NCBI RefSeq assembly: GCF_019396325.1
Contig: NZ_JAHKRO010000022.1
Span: 1 to 64,000 of the forward strand
From: Nonomuraea ceibae
Lineage (GTDB): Bacteria; Actinomycetota; Actinomycetes; Streptosporangiales; Streptosporangiaceae
Reading direction: 5' to 3'
Length of the DNA stretch: 64,000 nucleotides
The notes beneath the pieces are model-generated. The model had not been told where the DNA came from and ran no database searches. It saw nothing but the letters and a program-made list of their open reading frames with translations. Position numbers and translations under genes: made by a program. Numbering within the stretch: the stretch's first letter is position 1; every line of letters begins with the position of its first letter. Positions 45,282 through 53,351 of this stretch are shown here, piece by piece.

Positions 45282-45485
45282 TCAGCGTTTGCGGACCATC
45301 CACATGCCGAGCAGGCCGAAGCCGACGCCGGTGGCGCAGGTCCAGATCCACCAGGTGTTCTCGGGGGCGGGGCGGAAGATCAGCAGAGCGACCAGGGCGA
45401 GCGCCCACAGGCCGGTGCCGGCGGCGATCGCCGCGGTGTCGTTGGTCTCGATCGGCTCGGGGTCGGGGTGCCACTGCTGCGTCAC
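45282..45485 (-). CDS. DUF2530 small membrane protein
   Basis: About 67 aa. The N-terminal motif QQWHPDPEPIETNDTAAIAAGTGLWALALVALL is characteristic of the DUF2530 family, with two transmembrane helices (GLWALALVALLIF and WTCATGVGFGLLGMWMV) and a basic end. I chose GTG 45485, preceded by GCTGGAT, over the TTG that extends 18 residues more. The gene is divergent from the NCS2 permease, starting 83 bases away; a terminator follows. Function unknown. Confidence 0.8.
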   Translation of the reverse strand: MTQQWHPDPEPIETNDTAAIAAGTGLWALALVALLIFRPAPENTWWIWTCATGVGFGLLGMWMVRKR

Positions 45486-45552
45486 GGGATCCAGCCTAGC
45501 TTCCAATCGGGTCTCGATACGATTACCGGCATTTGTCACAAAACCCGTTGAC

Positions 45553-45577
45553 TGTCACTCTTCGCGCGTGAGTGACA
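45553..45577 (+). promoter_or_regulatory. Inverted repeat over the start codon of the NCS2 permease
   Basis: TGTCACTC (45553-45560), 9-bp spacer, GAGTGACA (45570-45577). The GTG start codon (45568-45570) lies at the inner edge of the right arm, so a protein bound here or a folded leader would stop expression. No ribosome binding site is visible between the arms. Confidence 0.5.
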
Positions 45578-47007
45578 CTCGTAACGCAATCGATCGATAC
45601 TTCGCAATCACCGCACGTGGTTCGACCATGTCCCGGGAGATCCGTGGCGGCTTGGCCACGTTCTTCACCATGGCGTACATCGTCGTGCTGAACCCGATCA
45701 TCATCGCCAACGGCACCGACGTCGAGGGCCAGGTCATCGGGGACGGCACGACGCCCAACACGGCGCTCGTCGCCGCGGGCACCGCGTTCGTGGCCGGCGT
45801 GCTGACCATCCTCATGGGCGTCATCGGCAAGGTGCCGTTCGCCATGGCCGCCGGGCTCGGGCTCAACGCCTTCGTCACCTTCAACATCGCCACCCAGATG
45901 ACCTGGGAAGAGGCCATGGGCCTGGTGTTCCTCGAAGGGATCATCATCGGCCTCCTGGTGCTGACCGGGTTGCGGGTGGCGGTGTTCAAGGCCATCCCGG
46001 GCCAGCTCAAGACGGCCATCAGCGTGGGCATCGGCCTGTTCATCGCGCTGATCGGCTTCGTCGACGCGGGCTTCGTGCGCCGCGCCGCCGGGACGCCGCT
46101 GGAGATGGGCATCGCCGGCAGCCTGACGTCGTGGCCGATCTTCGTGTTCATCGTCGGGTTGCTGACCACGGCGGTGCTGGTGGCGCGGAAGGTGCGCGGC
46201 GCGATCCTGATCGGCATCGTGGGCACCACCGTGCTGGCCATCGTGGTCGAGCTGATCACCAAGTCCGGCGCGTTCGGCCCCGACAACCCCGGCGGCTGGC
46301 AGCTCAACGTGCCGTCCGTGCCCGAGCAGGTCTTCGGGCTGCACAACGTGTTCACGCTCTTCACCGAGTTCGACCCGTTCGGCGCGTTCAGCCGGGTCTC
46401 GGTGCTGCTGGTCGTCCTGCTGGTGTTCACGCTGCTCATCACGGACTTCTTCGACACGATGGGCACGATGGTCGGCGTCGGCCGCCAGGCTGGGCTGGTC
46501 CAGGAGGACGGCACGCTGCCGCGCACCCGCGAGATCCTGCTCGTCGACTCGCTCGGCGCGGTCGCGGGCGGCGCCGGCTCGGTGTCGTCCAACACCACCT
46601 ACATCGAGTCGGCCGCGGGCGTTGGCGAGGGCGCGCGCACCGGCCTGGCCAGCGTCGTCACCGGCCTGCTGTTCCTGGTCGCGATCTTCTTTGCGCCGCT
46701 CGTCACGGTCATCCCGTACGAGGCCGCCGCGCCGGCCCTGGTCATCGTGGGCTTCCTGATGATGACCGCGATCCGCGAGATCGACTGGACCGAGTACGAG
46801 ATCGCCATCCCGGCGTTCCTGACCATCGTCATCATGCCGTTCACGTACTCGATCTCCAACGGCATCGGCGCCGGCTTCATCAGCTACGTGCTGATCAAGG
46901 TCGTGCGGGGCAAGGCGAAGGAGCTGCACCCGCTGATGTGGGCGGTCGCCGGGCTGTTCGTGGTGTACTTCGCGCTCGGGCCGATCAAGGTTCTGCTCGG
47001 GCTCTGA
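45568..47007 (+). CDS. NCS2 family guanine/hypoxanthine-type permease (AzgA/PbuG-like)
   Basis: This 479-aa integral membrane protein begins RYFAITARGSTMSREIRGGLATFFTMAYIVVLNP, the conserved first helix of AzgA-like purine permeases. Later motifs are GLGLNAFVTFNI, SSNTTYIESAAGVGEGARTGLASVVTG and FPDF-like TDFFDTMGTMVGVGRQAGL, all family-typical, and 12-14 helices. The substrate (guanine, hypoxanthine or adenine) cannot be decided. The start is GTG 45568, inside an inverted repeat. A terminator hairpin follows at 47016. Confidence 0.92.
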   Translation: MSDTRNAIDRYFAITARGSTMSREIRGGLATFFTMAYIVVLNPIIIANGTDVEGQVIGDGTTPNTALVAAGTAFVAGVLTILMGVIGKVPFAMAAGLGLNAFVTFNIATQMTWEEAMGLVFLEGIIIGLLVLTGLRVAVFKAIPGQLKTAISVGIGLFIALIGFVDAGFVRRAAGTPLEMGIAGSLTSWPIFVFIVGLLTTAVLVARKVRGAILIGIVGTTVLAIVVELITKSGAFGPDNPGGWQLNVPSVPEQVFGLHNVFTLFTEFDPFGAFSRVSVLLVVLLVFTLLITDFFDTMGTMVGVGRQAGLVQEDGTLPRTREILLVDSLGAVAGGAGSVSSNTTYIESAAGVGEGARTGLASVVTGLLFLVAIFFAPLVTVIPYEAAAPALVIVGFLMMTAIREIDWTEYEIAIPAFLTIVIMPFTYSISNGIGAGFISYVLIKVVRGKAKELHPLMWAVAGLFVVYFALGPIKVLLGL

Positions 47008-47015
47008 CGAAGGAA

Positions 47016-47044
47016 GGGGCCGCCATGCTCGGCGGGGCGGCCCC
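47016..47044 (+). terminator. Terminator of the purine permease
   Basis: Perfect 9-bp stem GGGGCCGCC (47016-47024) / GGCGGCCCC (47036-47044), 11-nt loop, eight bases after the stop. No T-run. Confidence 0.7.
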
Positions 47045-47098
47045 GGGGTATCAAGGAGTGAGACACGCACCGTTTGGGAGAAATATCTTGTCTTCCTG

Positions 47099-47130
47099 TA
47101 TAGTTAGCAAAGGTAATGACTCGTGCTAAC
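47099..47130 (+). promoter_or_regulatory. Promoter and operator of the marR gene
   Basis: TATAGT at 47099-47104 is a good -10 box. It overlaps GTTAGC (47103-47108), which is repeated inverted as GCTAAC at 47125-47130, around the GTG start. This could be the autoregulatory MarR site. Confidence 0.5.
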
Positions 47131-47578
47131 CAGACCCCAGCAGCCCAAGATCAACCTGCGCAGCGACGCAGGACTGGCTACGGCTTTGCGCGTCTCCCTC
47201 GCAAGGCTGAACAGGCGACTCCGACGACAGGGAGCGGCGCACCCGCTGACGCCCACGCAGTTCGCGACCCTCGCCGCCGTGGAACGGCATTCCGCGATAA
47301 CCCCCGGCGAATTGGCCGAGCTCGAGAAGGTGCAACCGCCCTCGATGACGCGCGTGATCGCCGCGCTCGAGGAACGCGGCCTGCTGCACCGCACCCCGCA
47401 TCCGACCGACCGGCGCCAGGTGACCGTGACCGTGACCGAGGCCGGCCAGATGCTGCTGAAGGAGGAACGCCGCCGCAAGGAGGCGTGGCTGACCAGGCAG
47501 TTGAAGGAGCTCACGCCCGAGGAGCGGTCGATTCTCAGGCAGGCGGCGCCGATCCTGGAGAAGCTCAGCAGGATATAG
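47123..47578 (+). CDS. MarR family transcriptional regulator
   Basis: This 151-aa protein shows the MarR winged-helix fold: LTPTQFATLAAVERHSAITPGELAELEKVQPPSMTRVIAALEERGLLHRTPHPTDRRQVTVTVTEAG. The wing (PTDRRQ) is intact. MarR proteins repress their own promoter and a neighbouring transporter. The MFS gene follows 24 bases later on the same strand and is the likely co-regulated target. The start is GTG 47123. Confidence 0.93.
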   Translation: MLTRPQQPKINLRSDAGLATALRVSLARLNRRLRRQGAAHPLTPTQFATLAAVERHSAITPGELAELEKVQPPSMTRVIAALEERGLLHRTPHPTDRRQVTVTVTEAGQMLLKEERRRKEAWLTRQLKELTPEERSILRQAAPILEKLSRI

Positions 47579-47601
47579 AGCCTGAACAACCCAAGACCGG
47601 G

Positions 47602-48825
47602 ATGTTCCGGTCGCTCAAGATTCGCAATTACCGCATGTTCGCGGTCGGCGGCGCCGTGTCCAACGTGGGCGGCTGGCTGCAGCGCACCGCCCAGGACTGG
47701 CTGATCCTCGAACTGACCGGGGGCAGCGCGTCCGCGCTCGGCACCGCCACCGCCCTGCAGTTCCTGCCGATGCTGCTGTTCGGGATGTTCGGCGGCGTGC
47801 TCGCCGACCGCTACCCCAAGCGGCCCATCCTCATCACCGCCCAGTCCATGATGGCCGTGCTCGCCCTCGCGCTCGGCGTGCTCACGATGACGGGCACCGC
47901 GCAGGTGTGGCACGTGTACGTGATGGCGTTCGCGCTCGGCCTCATCGCCTGTGTCGAGGTGCCGGCGCGACAGGCGTTCGTCGTCGAGATGGTCGGCAGG
48001 CGCGACCTGCCCAACGCGATCGCGCTCAACAGCTCCAGCTTCAACCTGGCCCGCGTGCTCGGCCCGGCGCTGGCCGGCGTGCTCATCTACCTGCTCGGCG
48101 GGACCGGCCCGATCTTCCTGATCAACGCGCTCACGTTCGCCGCGGTCATCTCCAGCCTGGCCTTCATGCGCAAGTCGGAGCTGAACCTGGCCGACCCGGT
48201 GCCCCGGGCCAAGGGGCAGCTCCGCGAGGGGCTGAAGTACGTGATCCGGCGCGAGGAACTGCTGATGCCGATCCTGCTGATCGCGTTCGTGTCGATGTTC
48301 TCGCAGTCGTTCTCCATGTCGATAGCGCTCATGGCGCGCGAGGTGTTCGACGCGGGGGCGTCCTCGTTCGGGCTGGCGTCCAGCATGTTCGCCGTCGGGG
48401 CGCTCGGCGGGGCGCTGCTGGCCGCGCGCAGGGTCAGGTTGTCACGCAAGGTGCTGTTCGCCGGGGCGATCGGGTTCGGGCTGTTCCAGATCGCGACCGG
48501 GCTGGCCCCGGTCTACCCGGCCTACCTGGCGCTGCTGGTGCCCACCGGCATCGCGCTGATCACCATCAACACGGCGGCCAACGCCAGCGTCCAGCTCGCC
48601 ACCTCGCCCGAGATGCGGGGCCGGGTGATGGGCATCTACATGCTGGTGTTCACCGGCGGCGCGCCGCTGGGGGCGCCGCTGATCGGGTGGCTGTCGGACC
48701 TGGCCGGGCCGCGGGCGGGCGTCATGCTGTCCGGCGCGCTCGTGCTGGTCGGCACCGGGCTGGCGGTGCTGGCGACGCGCCTGATCCGCAACCGGCTGGC
48801 CCGCCGCGCGACGGTCACCGCCTGA
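47602..48825 (+). CDS. MFS transporter (EntS-like efflux type)
   Basis: This 407-aa protein has 12 hydrophobic helices. The first part, SLKIRNYRMFAVGGAVSNVGGWLQRTAQDWLILELTGGS, is the start of MFS_3-type exporters, and the loop motif GVLADRYPKRPILITAQ is the family loop 2-3. The export substrate cannot be told. Its start at ATG 47602 is the first Met of the family region; the upstream frame belongs to the MarR gene. It lies directly behind the MarR gene (24 bases), which supports regulation by an efflux inducer. Confidence 0.92.
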   Translation: MFRSLKIRNYRMFAVGGAVSNVGGWLQRTAQDWLILELTGGSASALGTATALQFLPMLLFGMFGGVLADRYPKRPILITAQSMMAVLALALGVLTMTGTAQVWHVYVMAFALGLIACVEVPARQAFVVEMVGRRDLPNAIALNSSSFNLARVLGPALAGVLIYLLGGTGPIFLINALTFAAVISSLAFMRKSELNLADPVPRAKGQLREGLKYVIRREELLMPILLIAFVSMFSQSFSMSIALMAREVFDAGASSFGLASSMFAVGALGGALLAARRVRLSRKVLFAGAIGFGLFQIATGLAPVYPAYLALLVPTGIALITINTAANASVQLATSPEMRGRVMGIYMLVFTGGAPLGAPLIGWLSDLAGPRAGVMLSGALVLVGTGLAVLATRLIRNRLARRATVTA

Positions 48826-48862
48826 CCGCGCGGGACGGGCGGCGGGGGCACAATCGGAGGGC

Positions 48863-49420
48863 ATGAGACTGTTCGCGGCCGTGGTGCCGCCCGCCGAGGT
48901 GCTCGACGAGCTGGAGCGGGCGATCGCGCCGCACGTCGGGCAGGTGCCGGAGCTGCGCTGGCCCGACCGGGCCACGTGGCACGTCACGCTGGCGTTCTTC
49001 GGTGACGTGCCCGAGCGGGCGCTGCCCGACCTGCGCACCCGGCTGGCCCGCGCCGTCGCCCGCCATCCCGCCGCCCGCCTGGCCTTCACCGGCTTCGGGG
49101 CGTTCTCGTCGCTGCGCCGGGCCCGGGTCTTCTGGGCCGGCCTGTCCGGCGACCCGATGAACCGGCTGGCCGACTCGGTCAAGGCGGGCGCCCGCCGGGC
49201 CGGCGCCTCGCAGACCGACGAGAAGCGGTTCCACCCGCATCTCACGCTCGCCCGCGCCAAGGCCGAGACGGACCTCCGCCCGCTGGCCGAGTCGCTGTCC
49301 GGGTTCAGCGGCTCGCCCTGGCGGGCGGAGACCGTACGGCTCGTCAAGAGCGAGCTCGGCGCGCAGGTGAGGTACGAGTCACTCGACGAATGGGACCTGG
49401 CACCCGCGCCGCGCGGCTAG
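48863..49420 (+). CDS. thpR: RNA 2',3'-cyclic phosphodiesterase (2H family)
   Basis: This 185-aa enzyme has two HxTx motifs, HVTLAF near residue 45 and HLTLAR near residue 130, the hallmarks of the 2H phosphoesterase superfamily (LigT/ThpR), which opens 2',3'-cyclic phosphates of RNA. The start MRLFAAVVPPAEV is family-typical. It follows the MFS gene by 37 bases. Confidence 0.93.
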   Translation: MRLFAAVVPPAEVLDELERAIAPHVGQVPELRWPDRATWHVTLAFFGDVPERALPDLRTRLARAVARHPAARLAFTGFGAFSSLRRARVFWAGLSGDPMNRLADSVKAGARRAGASQTDEKRFHPHLTLARAKAETDLRPLAESLSGFSGSPWRAETVRLVKSELGAQVRYESLDEWDLAPAPRG

Positions 49421-49430
49421 GCTCCAGGGC

Positions 49431-49514
49431 GTGGACCGTCCCCGTTCCTGGCTGCTGCCCGTCGTGCTGGGCCTTCTGATGCTGATCGTGATCGTCGGCG
49501 CACTGGTGACCTGA
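49431..49514 (+). CDS. 27-residue hydrophobic peptide candidate
   Basis: GTG 49431 begins the 27-residue VDRPRSWLLPVVLGLLMLIV-type peptide that ends at TGA 49512-49514, a single transmembrane helix with a basic N-terminus, 10 bases behind thpR and one base before the aldo-keto reductase stop. Codons use G/C at third positions. The ribosome binding site (AGGGC) is weak. Such micro-membrane proteins are real in many bacteria, but a chance ORF is possible. Confidence 0.4.
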   Translation: MDRPRSWLLPVVLGLLMLIVIVGALVT

Positions 49515-49515
49515 C

Positions 49516-50484
49516 CTACCAGGCGTAGTCCTCGGGAGCCGTGCGGTGACCGGGGAAGATCTCGTCCAGGCGGGCCAGCGTCTGCTCGTCCAGCGTGATC
49601 TCCAGCGTGCGCATGGTGCCTTCGAGCTGCGCCAGCGTGCGCGGGCCGATGATCGGCGCGGTGACCGCGGGCTGCGCGAGCAGCCAGGCCAGCGCCACGT
49701 ACGCCGGGTCCTCGCCCAGCTCGTCACAGAGCTTCTCGTACGCCACGATCTTGTCGCGGTGCTTGTCGAGCTCCTTGGCCATGTGCTCGCTCGCCGAGCG
49801 ACCCTTGTCCAGCTTGCGCAGCACGCCGCCGAGCAGGCCGCCGCCCAGCGGGCTCCACGGGATCACGCCGATCCCGTAGTCGAGGCAGGCGGGCAGCACC
49901 TCCAGCTCGACCGCCCTGGTCAGCAGGTTGTAGTGGCTCTGCTCGCTGGTCAGGCCGAACGAGCCGCGCCGCGCCGCCGTCTCCTGCGCCTTGGCGATGT
50001 GCCAGCCGGCGAAGTTGGACGAGCCCACGTACAGGATCTTGCCCTGCTGGCGCAGGATCTCCATGGCCTCCCAGAACTCCTCGAACGGGGTGTTCCGGTC
50101 GATGTGGTGGGCCTGGTAGACGTCGATGTAGTCGGTCTGCATGCGCCGCAGCGAGGCGTCGCAGGCGCGGCGGATGTTCAGCGCCGACAGCCCCCGCTCG
50201 TTGGGCCAGTCGCCCATGTCGCCGTAGAGCTTGGTCGCGATGACCGTCTTCTCCCGGCGTCCGCCGCCCTGCGCGAACCACCGGCCGACGATCTGCTCGG
50301 TGATGCCCTCGCCCTTGACCCAGCCGTAGACGTTGGCCGTGTCGAAGAAGTTGATGCCCAGTTCGTGCGCCTTGTCCATGATCGCGAAGGAGTCGTCCTC
50401 CGAGGTCTCGGGCCCGAAGTTCATCGTGCCGAGGCAGAGCGGGCTGACCTTGAGGCCACTGCGACCGAGGTTCACGTAGTCCAT
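49516..50484 (-). CDS. Aldo-keto reductase
   Basis: About 322 aa, a TIM barrel NADPH-dependent oxidoreductase. Motifs are MDYVNLGRSGLKVSPLCLGTMNFG, ANVYG (Tyr), VIATKLYGDMGDWPN (Lys of the catalytic tetrad), HHIDRNTPFEEF (His), and PIIGPRTLAQLEG in the cofactor-binding part. ATG 50484 is preferred over the longer frame to 50523, which would cross the operator. It belongs to the bacterial group (YajO/NorA-like) of unknown substrate. It is divergent from the MATE gene around a palindromic MerR-type site. Confidence 0.92.
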   Translation of the reverse strand: MDYVNLGRSGLKVSPLCLGTMNFGPETSEDDSFAIMDKAHELGINFFDTANVYGWVKGEGITEQIVGRWFAQGGGRREKTVIATKLYGDMGDWPNERGLSALNIRRACDASLRRMQTDYIDVYQAHHIDRNTPFEEFWEAMEILRQQGKILYVGSSNFAGWHIAKAQETAARRGSFGLTSEQSHYNLLTRAVELEVLPACLDYGIGVIPWSPLGGGLLGGVLRKLDKGRSASEHMAKELDKHRDKIVAYEKLCDELGEDPAYVALAWLLAQPAVTAPIIGPRTLAQLEGTMRTLEITLDEQTLARLDEIFPGHRTAPEDYAW

Positions 50485-50491
50485 GGATTCA

Positions 50492-50528
50492 ACCCTAAAT
50501 ACCTGGAGTGGACTCCAGGCCATAGGGT
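50492..50528. promoter_or_regulatory. Symmetrical divergent promoter with MerR-type operator
   Basis: Perfect palindrome CCTGGAGT-GG-ACTCCAGG (50502-50519), flanked on the left by ACCCTA (50492-50497) and on the right by TAGGGT (50523-50528). Each outer box reads TAGGGT in its own direction, a -10 of type TAnnnT, and the right one is 19 bp from an AATACC -35-like box, the stretched spacer MerR regulators require. Confidence 0.75.
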
Positions 50529-50534
50529 GATCGC

Positions 50535-51815
50535 GTGAGTTCGGTGACCGGCCTGTTCAAGGCCGCCGCGCCGCTGTTCCTGTCCATGGTGACCGGGCTG
50601 GTGGGGACGCTCGTGGTCACCGCCGTGCTCGGCCGCCACGCGACCGTCACGCTGGCCGCCTTCGCCGTCATGACCGCCGTGCTCACCCCGGCCTCCACCG
50701 CCGTCGCGGGGGCGCTGCGCGGGCTGGCGCCGTTCGTCGCGCCGCACCGAGACGACCCCGACACCGTGCTGCCGATCCTGCGTGACGCCCGCTGGCTCAG
50801 CCTGCTCGTCGGGGCGGCCGGGGCGCTGGCCGTGCTCGGCGTCCCGGCGCTGGCGGGCGTGAGCGGGGTGCCCGGCGAGGTGGTGGCCGAGCTCGGCGCG
50901 CTGCCCTGGCTGCTGGCCCTCTACCTGCTGGTGTTCGCGGCCGGGGGCGGCGCCACGTCGGTGCTCGTCGCCATCGGGCGCAGCCGGCCGGTGCTCTGGG
51001 CGGGCCTCGCGGGCACGTCGGTGATGGTCGTCCTCGCCGTCACGCTGGTGCCCCGGCTCGGGCTCACCGGCGTCGGCGTCGCCTGGCTGCTGTCGGGCGT
51101 CGCCTCCGTCACCGTCGCCGACCTCTGCCTGCGCCGCGCGCTCGGCTGCCGCATCGGCAGGGGACGGCCGCGCCCGCGCGAGATCGCCAGGCTGGCCCGC
51201 GTGAGCGTCCCGCTGGCGGCCACGGTGCTGATCAAGTTCGGCGCGCTCGGTGTCGTCACGTTCGCCGCGAGCACCACCAGCACCCGCGACACCGCCGCGC
51301 ACGCCGTGCTGACGACGCTCACCGGCTTCACCATGCTGGCCTCGCTGGCCGTGGCGCAGGCGTCGGTGCCGGACGTGGCCCGCGCCGCCACGCCCGCCGC
51401 CGCGCGCCGCGCCAACCGCACCGCCGCGCTGCTCGCCGTCGCCGGCACCACCCTGGCCGCGCTCGCGCTGCTGGCGCTCGGCGATCCGCTGCTCGGCCTG
51501 TTCAGCGACGACCCCGGCGTACGGGCGCGGGTGCTCGGGCTGATGCCGCTGATGCTCGTCTCCTCGATGGCCGACGCCGCCCAGGCCGTGCAGGGCTTCG
51601 GGCTGACCGCCCTCAAGCGGTCCGGGGCCAGCCTGATCTACTTCGCCGCCGGCTACGGGCTGCTCGCGCTGGCGGCGGTGCCGGTGGCCGCCACCTGGGG
51701 CGTCACCGGGCTGTGGGCCGCGATGGCCACCGGGAACGCGCTTCTCCTGGCGTTGCAGGGCGCGGGGTTCCACCGGCACAGCGCTCGCGTGGGCACCGCC
51801 CGGGCTGCGGCATGA
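50535..51815 (+). CDS. MATE family efflux transporter
   Basis: This 426-aa protein has 12 hydrophobic helices in the duplicated MATE pattern, starting LFKAAAPLFLSMVTGLVGTLVVTAVLG. MATE proteins export cationic or amphipathic drugs using proton or sodium gradients. GTG 50535 starts immediately after the divergent promoter; its -10 is only six bases before the start codon, so the mRNA would have almost no leader. Expression together with the aldo-keto reductase suggests a detoxification module. Confidence 0.9.
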   Translation: MSSVTGLFKAAAPLFLSMVTGLVGTLVVTAVLGRHATVTLAAFAVMTAVLTPASTAVAGALRGLAPFVAPHRDDPDTVLPILRDARWLSLLVGAAGALAVLGVPALAGVSGVPGEVVAELGALPWLLALYLLVFAAGGGATSVLVAIGRSRPVLWAGLAGTSVMVVLAVTLVPRLGLTGVGVAWLLSGVASVTVADLCLRRALGCRIGRGRPRPREIARLARVSVPLAATVLIKFGALGVVTFAASTTSTRDTAAHAVLTTLTGFTMLASLAVAQASVPDVARAATPAAARRANRTAALLAVAGTTLAALALLALGDPLLGLFSDDPGVRARVLGLMPLMLVSSMADAAQAVQGFGLTALKRSGASLIYFAAGYGLLALAAVPVAATWGVTGLWAAMATGNALLLALQGAGFHRHSARVGTARAAA

Positions 51816-51822
51816 TGGCGAC

Positions 51823-52857
51823 GTGGTCCTGATCCGAGCCTGCGCCGTGGCGGTGACGGCGCTCGCCGCCTGCGCGGCCCCCGCCGCCGCGTCCGACGTG
51901 TCCGCCGTCTCTCCCGTGCCGCGCGACGGGGAGAAGCTGTTCACGTTCAAGGACCCGCGGATCACCGAGTCCAGCGGGCTGGCCCTGTCGCCGACCCGCG
52001 ACGACGTCTACTACACGCACAACGACAGCGCCGCCCAGCCCGAGTTCTACGCCGTCGGCCCCGACGGCCGCACCCGGGCCACCTTCCGCCTGCGCGGCGC
52101 CGAGGCGCGCGACTGGGAGGCCATGGCGGCCACCCGCGACCCCCAGACCGGGCGCGGCGTGCTCTGGTTCGCCGACATCGGCGACAACCTCGACGGCGCC
52201 TGGCCCGACGTCTCCATCTACAAGGTCGCCGAGCCGGCCACGCTGGCCGACGCCACCCTGCCCGCCACCCGCTACCGGTTCCGCTACGAGGGCGGCGGGC
52301 GCAACGCCGAGGGCATCATGGTCAACCCGGTGACCGGGCGGCTCTACGTCGTCTCCAAGGAGTTCAGCGGGTCCGTCTACGAGGCGCCGAAGAAGCTGCG
52401 CACCGGGCGGGTCAACGTCCTGCGCAAGGTCGCCGCCGCGCCCATCATGGCCACCGACGCCGCCTACGCCCCCGACGGCTCCTCGTACGTGATCCGCACC
52501 TACTTCTCGGCGACCGTCTACAAGCCCTCGGGCGAGGTGTTGACCCGGGTGTCGATGCCCGACCTGGAGCAGGCCGAGTCCATCGCCTACACGCGCGACG
52601 GCAAGGCGCTGCTGACCGGGTCGGAGGGCGAGAACAGCCCCGTTCACAAGGTGCCGATCCCGGCGGCCGGCGCGCCCTCGCCCACCGCCGAACCGCCGTC
52701 GCCCTCCGCCGGGCGGCCGGAGGCCGAGGGCACCCGGGCCGCGGCAGACGCCCCGGCGGCCTCTCCGGGGCTGACCGTGCGCGACGTGCTCATCTGGCTC
52801 GCGGCGGCGGCGGTCGCGATCGGCTTCATCACCTTCCTGGCCCGCCGCACCCGCTGA
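51823..52857 (+). CDS. Secreted beta-propeller-like protein with C-terminal membrane anchor
   Basis: This 344-aa protein has a signal peptide (MVLIRACAVAVTALAACAAPAAAS), a repeat-rich region (ITESSGLALSPTRDDVYYTHNDS; GEGIMVNPVTGRLYVVSKEF-like; SIAYTRDGKALLTGSEGEN), a Pro/Ala-rich linker and a C-terminal helix (VLIWLAAAAVAIGFITFLARR). The blades and motifs such as DWEAMAATR and YYTHNDS resemble esterase-like or NHL/WD40-type propellers. I cannot assign a catalytic role. GTG 51823 overlaps nothing and lies 8 bases after the MATE stop. Confidence 0.75.
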   Translation: MVLIRACAVAVTALAACAAPAAASDVSAVSPVPRDGEKLFTFKDPRITESSGLALSPTRDDVYYTHNDSAAQPEFYAVGPDGRTRATFRLRGAEARDWEAMAATRDPQTGRGVLWFADIGDNLDGAWPDVSIYKVAEPATLADATLPATRYRFRYEGGGRNAEGIMVNPVTGRLYVVSKEFSGSVYEAPKKLRTGRVNVLRKVAAAPIMATDAAYAPDGSSYVIRTYFSATVYKPSGEVLTRVSMPDLEQAESIAYTRDGKALLTGSEGENSPVHKVPIPAAGAPSPTAEPPSPSAGRPEAEGTRAAADAPAASPGLTVRDVLIWLAAAAVAIGFITFLARRTR

Positions 52858-52866
52858 CGCCGCCGC

Positions 52867-53244
52867 TCAGCGCGAGGTGTCGCGCATGGTGGCGGTGAAC
52901 ATGTCGCCCCGCAGCGCCCGCTCGACGGCCTCGACCGAACGCGAAAGCCGGACCAGCCGGGGCCCCTCCTCGCGGTAGGCGTCGAGCACGGCCTCGATGG
53001 CGTGGGGCGGCAGGTGGCCCTTGAGGTCGACGGCGGCGCCCCGATAGCCGGCGCGGGCCGCCTCGATGGCCGAGCGGACGTGGTGGACGGCCATGCGGGC
53101 CAGCGCGACCGGGTGGCGCCGGAGCACCTCGTAGGCGCGGTAGTCGGGCGGGACGGCGTCGAGCAGCCACGCCACGGCCGAGGTCTCCCAGTCGGGGACG
53201 CTGGGCGGCCGGACCTCCGCGGGCCAGTCGGGCGGGACGTACAT
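52867..53244 (-). CDS. Unknown small protein, 125 aa
   Basis: Starting at ATG 53244 (with GGCGG upstream), this helical protein holds MYVPPDWPAEVRPPSVPDWETSAVAWLLDAVPPDYRAYEVLRRHPVALARMAVHHVRSAIEAARAGYRG in sections and ends TATMRDTSR. It looks cytosolic, mostly alpha-helical, with conserved Trp/Pro-rich start. I recognise no family. It converges on the propeller gene and is divergent from lhgO, 107 bases away. Confidence 0.65.
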   Translation of the reverse strand: MYVPPDWPAEVRPPSVPDWETSAVAWLLDAVPPDYRAYEVLRRHPVALARMAVHHVRSAIEAARAGYRGAAVDLKGHLPPHAIEAVLDAYREEGPRLVRLSRSVEAVERALRGDMFTATMRDTSR

Positions 53245-53351
53245 GCCGCCATCGTACTCGTGTTCGATTGTCGAGCCGAGTAGCACCTACCGTTTCGGAT
53301 ACATTGCCCCCGAGAACGGACGAACGGCTGCCACGCAGGCACACTGGCCTC

